Assembly (NCBI GenBank): GCA_013397435.1
Contig: VZRG01001717.1
Coordinates: forward strand, 80,934-144,933
Reading direction: 5' to 3'
DNA length: 64,000 nt
From: Erythrocercus mccallii
Taxonomy: Eukaryota; Chordata; Aves; Passeriformes; Dicruridae
Position numbers and translations under genes: made by a program. The notes below the pieces were generated by a model. The model saw only the letters and a list, made by a program, of their open reading frames with translations, was not told the DNA's origin and ran no database searches. This document shows positions 48,901 to 59,427 of the stretch, one piece after another (positions within the stretch are counted from its first letter, which is position 1; every line of letters starts with the position of its first letter).

Positions 48901-51900
48901 GATTTTCAATAAGGTCTATTTTTTACTCCTGACATTGCTTCTATGCTACTAATGTCAGCTTCCCTGCCAAATATGTGTGGCTTCTCTCTTTCTACCCTCC
49001 TTTTCTTTTCAAAAAAACCCAAACCCCGCAGTGAAGGCTTCAGTCCAGTTTTCCCCTTCTTTCTATTTTATTTTTTATTTTTTCAGATTGATTGGTTTGC
49101 TTTGTTGGTTTTGTGTAGCACCTTCCCCAGGCCGCAGGAGGAGAGTTTTAGTGGAGCTGGATCATGCACAGCAGGGGCTGAACAGTGCGTTCTGAGCCTG
49201 GACACCCAAAGCTCGCACAGAGCTCCAAAGCCATAAACAACTTGACAAGCCTGAGGTTGTGCCTCTGAGCAGAACATTGAACACTGACAAGTTCCTTAGG
49301 AAAAAACAGGCCTGGAGCTGTCAAGAGTGCTAAAACTCCAAGTGGAGAAAAAATCACTTAACTTTTCCTGCTCAAAGGTTAAGAAACACTGCCAAAACCA
49401 ATGACTGATGTTGGTACAAAGAGGACAGAAACGAAGTGAAGTAATGAAAGGCCAAAAAGAATAGAGGACTTGTCATAACAATGAGGGATTTAAGTTTGGA
49501 GGTCAAGAATTTTTTAGTCTCAGTTTATACAGTGCCTCTTACTTAAAAACAACCAGCTGACCAAGTTTTGGAGTGAAAATTGCATTTTCTCATGATAAAT
49601 GAAATTAAGTTTCCTTGCTAAAACAAAGTATATGGGATTCAAAAGTTGCCATGAGTTACAACAAAAAACTGTGGGCAGTACATCTTCAAAAAGATGCCTG
49701 AACCAAAGCTTAGGCTGATGTAAGCCATCACAGCTTTAAGAAGTTAATTGACTTTAAGCTACTAAAAATCTGATTTATGATGAGTATTCCTAGCAGAAGT
49801 AACAGACTCATTTGTTTTCTGCATATAAAACACACCCCAATTAACTTTATTTATTATTTTATGTACTCATTAGTGACGCCTAAGTCTCAAGTCCAAACTG
49901 AATGTAAAATATAGATGGGCCATTACAACAGCGGCCTTTGCAGATGGCACATATTAAATCATTAAAAAATTACTGCTCTTCAGCCATTAATGGCCAGGAG
50001 ACACCATAAATGTGGCCTTCTGGTGCTACTTTTCCCACTGAAGAGTCAGCTTTTGACAGCTGACTTTACAAGCACTGAGGAGAAATGCATGCAAGGCATC
50101 CAGAGCAATTTTCTGCCAGCAGAACGCACGCCCACTCAGAAGCCCCAAGGGATTCCTTGGGAATTGTTTGGAAAGGCTGGAGGCTCTTCACAATGGCAAG
50201 GGGATCACAATGCAGAGGCCACTGCAGCTCCAGGAGCTGGTGATGGATGGAGCATCATTCTCTCCCCAATGACAAGACAATGAGGTGGGCACAACCTGAC
50301 TTTTAACACTGCTGTCAGCTCCTGAGCTCAGCTGGAAAGGCCCTTGTGCAAAAAGCCCTGCACAGAAAGGCAGGCACAGTGAGAATCAGCCTCTTCACTT
50401 GCTGCCTGTAATACCTGCATGGTTTTGTGGGGGTTTGCCAATGCAGACGCTCAGCCTCTCGATCTGGTCCCCAGTTCTGCCAAGATCATTCCCTATTTTC
50501 TACGCTGCTGTGTCAATTCTTGTTCCCATCAGTGTTGCTGTCACTTTCTTTAAAAGAAAGCTCCAGAAAGTGTCAGAGCAGACTGATTTTCTTGACATCC
50601 CCTGAATTTCTCTTTTCTCGTTTTCCTTGCACTGCATTTGATGTCATTTCTCCCCCACTTCCACTGCAATTTCATACTTACACCTTAGCTAGGTGTCTTA
50701 TTAAGCTGAAGGAAAAGGATAAAGCAAAATTTTTTTTATTATAAATACCAATGCAACAAGTTCTAAACAATTCAGGTGTCTCCTACAATGTTCTTGTTCA
50801 GGCCTGTGCTGGGCCATCCTGAGGGAAACCCATTTTTTCCTGAGATCTCACCATCTTCTTGGGGCTCTCAGGAAAGCCACGCTTCAAAGAATCACACATC
50901 TTATTTTCCCTGCTGCATGCGCCCAACTCCAGGGCTTTTCCCATATGACTTAGCTTCCTTTCTCATGCTGCACATCACCACTCATGTTTTTTCGCCAGCT
51001 TGAGTTGCCCCTCGTTTTATTTTCTGCCACTCAGGACTGTTGTTTGCTCAAGGGAAAGAAAGGCACCATAGAAATCTTCTTGCTTTTTAAAGAGACTCCT
51101 GGCCTCTGGACCTAATCCTGTTGCCACTGTTGGTGTCAGAATGGGGTCAATGAATATACACTCCCTGTATCCAGTTCATATTCTTTTTAAGTCCTTTCGC
51201 ATTATGTTATCTTGAAATAATTTTTAGAGCATACTTATTTATTCACCTATAAATTCTGTTTACTCACTCAAGCAAGCCCCTCATAAAGGCTTGATTCAAG
51301 GGTAGCATGATGATCTACCAAGAGTACAAAAGAAAAGTGTTTAGAAATGGGTCAGAGATATAAATGTCTTGAAGAAATAATACAAAAGTTCAGAAGAAAG
51401 GCTTTGGGAATGTTTTCTGCAACATGTTAGAAGATCACAACTGGAGAGAGCTAGGCTGGAGAATATAATAACTACACAGTCTTAATTCAGTAAGGATTTC
51501 ATTATAACTGAAAAGTAAATTACACCTCTTACCTATGGATTCATAGCTGCGTATTTAAACCTTATCTGAATGCACCTCTGTGCTATAAAAGCTGAAATCA
51601 ACAGTTGATCATAGAAAACAGAACAGGTAAAACAGACTCCAAAGAATTTCGTGGCAATACTGAAAGTTCTGTTCGTTCCAGCACTGAGAATTCATTTCTC
51701 CTCATCCCAACCTGCCAAAACATCATACTGCAGTAATACATCCTGCTTGTACCATAACTCCCTGCAGGGTGGTTTCAGAGCTTTTAGAAAGATCCCCGTG
51801 AGACGTCTCTCTGCAGAAAAGGATGGCACTAATCTAAACACAGGAGATGTAGGAATAGGTCCCCACTTGCACACAAAGCTTTTGATTCCTACAGATTCCC

Positions 51901-52743
51901 CGGTGTTTGTGGGGCGATAGGACGAGCACGCACATTTCACGGTCACAGACAGGAACCCACGTCACTGGCTGCTCTCCAGCTCAAATCATAGCCAATTAAA
52001 AGCAAACCCTCTCTTTGTGCCTGCAGGAATTGCCTCGCAGGGCGCAGGGCAGAGCCTGCCTGTGAGCACACGCGAGCTGGACGCGTTTGCCAAGCCCCAG
52101 TGCCAAGGCTGATCTCTTCCTCCGTGGCAGAGATGTGGAGGAACCACATCACCCACGCTGCCAGCACGAAAACAGAGGTTTGCTACTGCCTACCTGGTGG
52201 TTCCAACCCTCAGCACTGCAGCGCCAGCTCCCAGCCAGAAGGGAAGAGCTTCGTCATTGATCCCAGCAGACAGAGAGCAGCTCCTCACCCAGCCCCTACA
52301 GAAAAAACAACAGGAGAACTTCTCATTAACCATCACCCCTGTTAGGGCCAGGAAGCTCCAGTCCCTTCCACAAAGGTAAAAGTGACCTGGAAAAGAGTTC
52401 ATCTCAGTATTTATATGGGAAACTGTGTATCCTCTGTGCTACTGAGAACACTGTGTTTCTTTACTCAGAACACAAAGTGTATTCCAAAGGATATTCACAA
52501 GCTGGTGTGGGGAGAATCCACAAGAGTTTTTGAGGTAGTTAAAAGCCTTCACGATAAATCTCAAGAAGGAAATGAATGACCAAGTTCATATCTTTTGAGC
52601 TTCATGGTCAAAACTAAAGACAGGAGCACTCAAGAAGTGAGACACTTGAACATGTGTTCAAGGGATTAGAGAACTGTTTAATGTAAAAGCAAAGAAGTTA
52701 CAAGTGCTAAATAATTAAAATTACCATATTTGCACTGAGTATT
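45941..52743. other. Intergenic, no gene recognised
   Basis: No gene is recognised. A small inverted repeat lies at 47660-47693 (11-bp arms based on ATTATCCATT). 49800-50010 is an AT-rich, repeat-free block with several TAAT cores and is a candidate conserved element; 51140-51300 is similar but weaker. Confidence 0.6.
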
Positions 52744-54475
52744 TGAGAATGGTAGAATGTTTTGGGTTGGAATGGACCTTACAGACCATCCAATTCAACA
52801 CTTCTGCCATGAGTAGGGACACCTTCCTCTAGCCCAGATTGTTGACAACTTCATCTGACCTGGCCATGAACACTTCCAGGAAAGATGCAGCCACAGCTTC
52901 TCTGGGCAACCTGTGCCAGTGCTGCAGCAATCTCATAGTGCAGAACCTCTTCCATACATCTAAATCAACTCTCTCTCAGTTTAAAGCCATCACCCCATGT
53001 CCTATCACTGCATGACCCTGTAAAGGGTCCCTCTCCAGCTCTCTTGTAGCTTTCTGTTGACCTTATGAGACCCCAGAGCTGGATGCAGTGTCCAGCTGGG
53101 ATCTCAGCAGAGCAGGGGGCAGGATCCCCTCCCTTCACCTGCTGGCCAGGCTGCTGGGGGTTGTTTGGCTTTCTGGGCTGCAAGTGCACATGGCAGGCTC
53201 ATGGTGAGCTTCTCATTCACCAGCAGCCCCAGGTCAGGGCTGCTCTCCTCCCAGCCTATTTTTTTTCCTTGGGATTGCCCTGCAGGACCCTGTACGTGGC
53301 CTTGTTGAACTTCATGAGGTTTGCCTGAGCCCTCCCCTCAAGCTGTCAAGGGAAGGGATGAAAGGGATGCCTGAGGCCACCCCTCAAGCTGCCAAGGTCC
53401 CTTTGGATGAAATCCCTTCCCTCCAGCAGGCTGACTCCACCACACAGCCGGGTGTTGTGGGCAAACCCGCTGAGAGTGCACGCAGTCCCCCTGCCCATGC
53501 TGCCAGGGAAGGTGTAAATGATACCTGTGCCATTACTGACCCCTGGGGAGGGCCATGAGGGGGCTGTGTGGGACAGTCAGGTGCTTTGCACAGGCCCAGG
53601 CAGGAAATGGTGTCAGTCACTCTCCTGATTTGCCCCTAGTGGCAAAGTATGTGGGTTATGCTTCCCTGTTTTCCATCAGTGGCAACTCCACTGGACTAGC
53701 CACGACTTCTCAAATCTGATGGATAGTGGAGTGACAGCTTCAGCTGCCAGCTCCCTTGGCACCTGTGTCTGCATCCCATCAGGTGCTGTGGACTTGTCCA
53801 CCTCCAGGCTCCTTGGATGGTCTCGAAACTGGTCTCCTGCAGTGGGAGGCTCTCCATTATCCCAGTCCCTTTGCCCTCTGCAGCTCAGGGCGTGCCTGGA
53901 GCCCCTGCTGGTGAACGTCAAGGCAGAAATGTCATTGGATGCCTCAGCCTCCATGTCCCGGGTAACCAGGTGTCCTTTTTCTTATGGAGATGACCCACAT
54001 TTCCCCAGTCTCCCTTTTTATCACCAACGTACCTATAGAAGGTACAACAACTCCTTCTTGTTGTCCTTGATGTCCCTGGTCATCTTTAATTCCATCAGGG
54101 CTTTGGCTTTCTTAACCTGATCCCTGGATGCTTGGGCAGTCTCCCTGCATTCCTCACAGACAACCTGTCCTTGTTTCTGCCCTCTGTAGGCTTCCTTTTG
54201 GCATTTGAGCTCCTTGTTCAGCCAAGCAGGTGTCCTGCTATTTTTGCCTGACTTTTAATTTGTTGGGATGCATCACACCTGAGCTTTGAGGAGGCAATCC
54301 TTAAATATTAACCAGCCTTTTTGGGCCCATCTTGCTTTCAGGGCTTTATCCTATGGGACTTTACCAAGAAGATCCCTGAAGAGGCCAAATTCTACCCTCC
54401 TGAAATCCAGGATTTTGAACTTGCTGCACACCCTCCTTGCTGCCTTCCACCATTTCATGATGACTCCAGTATTCA
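52744..54475 (-). mobile_element. CR1 LINE, 5'-truncated, about 1.7 kb
   Basis: The + strand reads the reverse complement of a CR1 3' half. It opens with degraded 8-bp terminal units (complement of ATTCTACC), then GGGTTGGAATGGACCTTA, and later has CTTGTTGAACTTCATGAGGTT, GTCCCTTTGGATGAAATCCC and AAGAAGATCCCTGAAGAGGCC, all hallmarks of avian CR1. The copy covers the terminal part of the element; open frames on the + strand are antisense to it. Divergence and small duplications (around 53325-53400) show it is old and inactive. Confidence 0.93.
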
Positions 54476-56799
54476 AACCAAAACAGGCAGGGATAGTCTC
54501 CTCCCATGCATTTGCATCACATCTAGCACATCAAGACTCCCAGGCTGCACTTTAATATAAATATACCTCTTGACAATTTTCTTTAATGGCAGTCTGTAGA
54601 TGTACCTGCCCTTTGCAAGCACTGCAGAGGGATTTACCCACGCAGCCCCCACTGATTTCACTGGAGATAGTTCCCTTCTGCCATGCCTGTCTGTGCCCTG
54701 GGTGTGTGCACATGAAAAAAGAAGAAGGTGGATGAAGCAGTCCAAGCAATACAACCCAGTATCAGCTGCCATTATGCAAACAGGCCACACCACAGCCTTC
54801 CCAAATGGATCTCACAAGGATGGAGGCATCACCAGCCATGTGAGGCAAGGCATGACTGCAGATTTCCAGATATGCCACCTGTACTGGTTGCAGAGTGGTG
54901 TTCAGAGGCAGGACAGCCCCCACCAGCTGCCAGGAACTGCAGGAAATGGGTCAGGAGGTCACAGAGCTCATTGCTTACAGCTCTTCAGCAGTTCTTTACA
55001 CTTCTTACAGGTTATCTTTAACAAAAGTGCCACTTCCTTCATTATCTTCAACAGAACATCTGAAAGTAAAAAGAACTCTCCTGTCTAAAGCTGCTCAGAT
55101 ACAAACTGAACAACTTTCTTCCAAGTCAAAGAGTCTGCTGCTAAGGCAGGGGTAGTTCTACAAGTGTTTCATTCCATGCATGCTAACTAGGGATGATTTG
55201 GTTATTCACAGCATGATTTGGTTATTCACCTTTATACCATCAGGAAAAACTGGGTACAAAAGAGAAAAGCACCCGTGAGAGAGTGACCTGTAAGTTCAGG
55301 TAGCCCCTTCCCTGTTCATCAGCCTGTAAAGGTCAGCAACCATGGCAGGAGTTTGTAATGCTCCCAGTCAGATTCTGTCCCATGTTGGTTGGGGCAAAAT
55401 GTTAGAAAAGCAACAAATAAAAGGGACTGAGAGCTAAAGCTCACAGAATGAGATTAACAGCAGCAGAGGAAGAGGAGCTGGGAAAGCTGCTCAGCATCAC
55501 AACAAAGAGCAGCTTCTCCAGACAGTGATGGCTCAAAAGATTACCAGTTCCAGCCTGCCTCTGCTCATCCACCTAGGCTGTGCTCTTTTGAACTGTAACC
55601 TCAGGAAAAATAAGTAAATTGTCCTGAGAGTGATCTAAAAAGTAAAAGCAGCTTCGCTGTGGAAAAGGAAAGAAAAGCACCCTGAATGTGAATCTGTACG
55701 TTTTCTCCATTTAGATGCGTTTGAAAGAAATTAATTCTGTGTCTCAAACAGAGTGTTCCGAGACTTCCTCTTCGTTCCTGTTATATGAATAATGGAAGCA
55801 GGAAATACATTTGTATTTATCTGGTTTAGTTTCAACAAATTAAAGATAAGGTTTTGCATCCTTTTACTTATTAAAAATATCAGGGCTGCAATTTCATTTT
55901 GATAGTTCAGCTCAAATTAAAAATAACAAAAAACAACAAAACAGACACCTTGCTATCCAACCCCATAATACAAATGCTGTTCTTATTACAAAAGACTTGG
56001 TAATTTTTTTGCACACTTCAAGGAAAAGGAAAGCATAGAAAGAACTTCATGTGAAATGCCAAAATATATCTGATTTCTCATCACTTGGCCTTGTAATTCT
56101 CCTGTAGTGGACAAAAATAAACCAGTCTATACTTGGACTTGAACTTTGCAATACAGCCTAAAATATTAAGCTCATAAATCTTCTTTTGGGGCTTAGGTAG
56201 CTCTTAAGAGTATCAACAACTTTGAATTTTTGCAATTTATAATAGAAACAAAAAAAATACAGGCCATGAAGTAAGTTCTGGATTGCATTGTGACAAGGAA
56301 GATTGTGCTTCTGAAAAAGAGCGTGATGCCAGCTGTGAATTGATAAGGCAGCACAGAAACAGCCTCTGCATTACAGGAGACCACAGTTACTGCATGTTAA
56401 ATTTTAATTATGTGACACGCTTGTTGCAGAAGTTATAGACCACCTCGTGCATCACTGCTCTGTGGGGACGGGAGTGGAGAGAGGGGGAGCTGTCCTTCCC
56501 CCCCAGTCTGATATTCCAAAGACACTGTGGAGTGCTGCTGCTTTGCAGGCACAGTCGGCTGCAGGAGGCTGACCATCTGAAGGAGCCCCTGTGCCACTGC
56601 CTCCTCCCATTGCCTCCCCAGAGGTAAATACTGCCTGCTGAGCTTGCACTTTCCTTCTGTCACCATCTGTAGCTGTCCAACTAATGCTTTCCTCCTCATC
56701 TCCCTTTCTCACGGAATAACTCAAAGGAGGAGAGGAGGAGAGGATGGAGTTCAGTGGCTGATGGTGCCAGAGTGAAGGAACCTGATTTGCTTCGTGACA
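54476..56799. other. Intergenic, no gene recognised
   Basis: A 17-bp direct duplication (ATGATTTGGTTATTCAC) lies at 55193-55229. Short frames such as 54600-55088 have no domain. Confidence 0.6.
55193..55229. repeat. 17-bp tandem duplication
   Basis: Two exact copies of ATGATTTGGTTATTCAC, 20 bp apart start to start. Confidence 0.95.
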
Positions 56800-56915
56800 C
56801 TGCCACTGCCTTGCTGTACAACCTCAGGCAAGGCACTCAGTTCCTTTAGGCCAGAGCATCCTTACCTTTAAAATCAGATAAGAGCACCACCTTCCTCTGC
56901 AGGATGCTTTAAGAC
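56800..56915 (+). mobile_element. MIR-type (CORE-SINE) relic
   Basis: The order of words (TTGCTGTACAACCTCAGGCA, then CACTCAGTTCCTTTAGGCC, then TTACCTTTAAAATCAGATAA and GAGCACCACCTTCCTC) follows the MIR core and tail (tgtgaccttgggcaagt, cctctctgtgcctcagttt, tcatctgtaaaatggggata, as I recall it). It would be a sense-oriented, strongly diverged SINE. Birds carry only ancient SINE copies. Confidence 0.5.
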
Positions 56916-58599
56916 CCCAGGAGGAAAGGCAAAATGTTGCCTGCATTCAGTTGCTTTTTGGGATTCAGCACAGCAGGGCCCAAACTTTGCTTCAGATACA
57001 ACACTTCAAAGTTTTGAAACTTTGCCAGCAGCTTCCTTAGTCTGCAGACAGACTAAACCCAAATTCCTGAGGGTTAAACTTGAGATGCAGCAACGTGAAT
57101 TTTGAATGCCATCTTTTTAATCATAGGTCATATCCACACACATCTAATAGGGATATCCTACCAAAATCAAAGGTTTTCCTTCTTAATCTTAATTGTACTC
57201 TTACTGCTTCCAAGCAAGCTGCCAACATCTTCATCCTCTCTCTGGCAATGCTGCCTTGGGGGCTTTCAGTGGGGAGGCAGAGCCAGCTTTCCACACACAG
57301 AGATATGGTCAAGGAAAGATGGAATGATCATCTTCCAATTCCATTGCACAAAGCCAGGCTGGGATATGGGATAGATACAGGCAGTCAGACAGGTTGGAGC
57401 AGCTTGACCTGTGGGGAGCATAAGATGCCTCTTCCCATCACAACCTGCTCTTCCTGTACTGTTCTTTGCCAAAAGAAAATAGGTACAGACATTCTCATAG
57501 GAAACACATGTAAAACAAGATCAAAACTAAATGGGAAAGGCAAGGAACCAGCAGTAAAGGAGCTGCCCAGTTTCTCACTGCCTCATTAATCCCTTTGCTG
57601 TACCTGATTCTTCAGAAGACAACAAGGAATGGCCTGTTTTTCCAACTTTCTACCAGCCTGATGAAAGCAACAAGGCTTCTTCTCCTACTCTCCTGAAAGG
57701 TTTTTTTTAAATCTTGAACCTCCCAGAGTCAGAGCTGAATCATAGTGCCCTGTTTCACATCCCCTTCCTGTTCAACACCCTGTTATTCTGGGCCAGTGTG
57801 AGCTGTCAGGGGTGTCCCAGAGTCCTGACCACCCCTTTTGTCAAGGTCATTTTGTTCTCTTACAGGACTGCCACTGCTGGGCCCACCTTCCTCTGACCTG
57901 GAGCGGATGATGCTTCTAGGCATGAGCAACCTGCACAGAACCCGCACACCTTGGCAACAACCTGCCATCAGCAAACACTTTTCCTCTGCACACAGCACAG
58001 CGACCCAGCACTTCAAAGCACCTTGCCCTTGGAGCTGGCAGTGCCAGGCTTTGCCGTTGGACAGGAATATGCAGCTTTAACGTGAGGTGCCTGTGGTCAG
58101 GAAGCAAATCCAGCCTGTTGCCATCACCCCTATCTTGTGCCCTTATTGCAACACGCAGCGGCCAGCTCGGTTTGGAATCCTTTAACCTGCAGCAATTCAG
58201 GCAAGGGACGTCGGCAGCAGGAGCCCGATCCCTGTGACCTCCAGCTGCAGGAATGCTGGCACTCGGTGGTCCCTCGGCCCACTTCCTCACGGGTCAGGAG
58301 GAGGCTGCAGGTCACAAACCAGCCCCGTAATTAGCTGAATTACGCAGCCAGAGCAGGGGCAGCCCTTCTTCCCCAGGACTGCTCCTTCCGTGGAAATACG
58401 GGAGAAGCTCGCACAGGCACTGCCCACACCGAGCCTGTTACTTCAGGGGGAAAGAGGACATGAGGCTACATAACTGTTCCTCGCTGTTTGGCGTGCCCCG
58501 GCCCCGCTGTTTCCAATGAATGACAGGAGTTGGGCTGCAGTGCCACGGCTCCGTGCTGTTCCACTGAGTGGAGCACAAACCTTACCCAGGCAAAAGCCC
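56916..58599. other. Intergenic upstream of RASSF10, no gene recognised
   Basis: Nothing with a known domain. CpG density starts to rise after about 58130. Confidence 0.6.
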
Positions 58600-59076
58600 T
58601 CTCCGCACGGCGCACCGATTTTATTGGCTCTAAAACTCCCTCGAAGGTACAGGTCAGCCTTCAGGTTCGAGAGAGTTTCCTTCCTTTGCCCATTATAGCA
58701 CTTTTTTAATCGCTTAGAAAAGCCTAGGTCCGCGAACCCCGCGATGAAATCAGTGAAAATCGGTGCCACGACCCTGCCTTTTATCACCATTTTTCACATC
58801 TTTTGAATTTAATCCGCACTGCGAGACAGATCCCGTTCCCATCAAAGTACATTGCAAGCTCCCATTAAAATCTGGCTCAGCTAGTATTTTAATAACACTT
58901 AGCCATTCCCGTCCTTTGCATATTTCATCTGCGAAGCGCTTCACAAACACGAATTTCCTAATTACAGGCGGATGATTTACTAAAACTGGAAATCCCTCAC
59001 TAGTTCTGGCTTTCCCTTTGAAGCTCCAGGATTCGCTCTTGTCCCTCGGCACTTTGGGAGCTCCCCGACGCCGCTC

Positions 59077-59098
59077 GCTCTCTCTCTCTCTCTCTCTC
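59077..59098. repeat. (CT)n microsatellite in RASSF10 5' flank
   Basis: An almost pure CT run of about 22 bp, roughly 330 bp before the RASSF10 start codon. Confidence 0.95.
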
Positions 59099-59288
59099 GC
59101 TGCTTCGCGGCACGGGCAGGGCGCGGAGAGGGAGGACACGGAGGCGACGGCGACCCTGTCCCGGAGCGTCCGCGCCGGCGGATCTCTGCGGGCCGTGAGC
59201 CGGCCATTCCCGGCGGGGCGCGGGCAGCACCGGGCCGGCCCCCCCGGCGCACCGGGCAGGAAGGGGTGGAGCGGCCGGCGGAGCGCAC

Positions 59289-59315
59289 GGGCGGGGTGCC
59301 GCGGGCGGGGAGGGG
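59289..59315 (+). promoter_or_regulatory. Tandem GC boxes / G-quadruplex motif
   Basis: G runs of 3, 4, 3, 4 and 4 separated by loops of 1, 6, 1 and 1 satisfy the usual quadruplex pattern. The same stretch has two GGGCGG Sp1 boxes. It lies 113-139 bp before the RASSF10 ATG. Confidence 0.6.
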
Positions 59316-59362
59316 ACGGCCAGGCATCCCGGGCGGGCGGGCAGCTGCGCCCAGCGCTGCCC

Positions 59363-59389
59363 ATGGAGCGGCTGCCCGGCCGGCGCTGA
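59363..59389 (+). other. Upstream ORF of 8 codons before RASSF10
   Basis: ATG GAG CGG to TGA encodes MERLPGRR in a different frame from RASSF10 and stops 38 bases before its ATG. G at +4 supports recognition; C at -3 is weak. If the mRNA starts upstream of it, scanning ribosomes would meet it first and may lower RASSF10 output. Confidence 0.5.
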
Positions 59390-59427
59390 GCCCGCCGCCC
59401 CGGCCGCCCGCCCGCAGCCGCCCCCCG

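Larger units (their letters stand above)
58600..59427 (+). promoter_or_regulatory. RASSF10: RASSF10 promoter and 5'UTR region
   Basis: Sequence turns CpG-rich from about 59040 and stays so through the gene. Visible elements are an inverted CCAAT box (ATTGG near 58623), a CT tract (59077-59098), two GC boxes inside a G-quadruplex-prone stretch (59289-59315) and a short upstream ORF (59363-59389). No TATA box is evident close to the gene, as is usual for CpG-island promoters. The transcription start is not determinable. In mammals methylation of the RASSF10 promoter island silences the gene in tumours. Confidence 0.6.

Noticed and set aside
53628..53641. CTCF-like word (TTTGCCCCTAGTGG)
   Set aside because: One base is missing from the core relative to the consensus, and it lies inside an old CR1.
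52744..54475. Several open frames (for example 53065-53328 and 53719-54120)
   Set aside because: They lie antisense within a CR1 LINE fragment.
59266..59427. 54-codon in-frame extension upstream of RASSF10
   Set aside because: It starts at GTG, not ATG. The first in-frame ATG is 59428, which matches the usual RASSF10 N-terminus.
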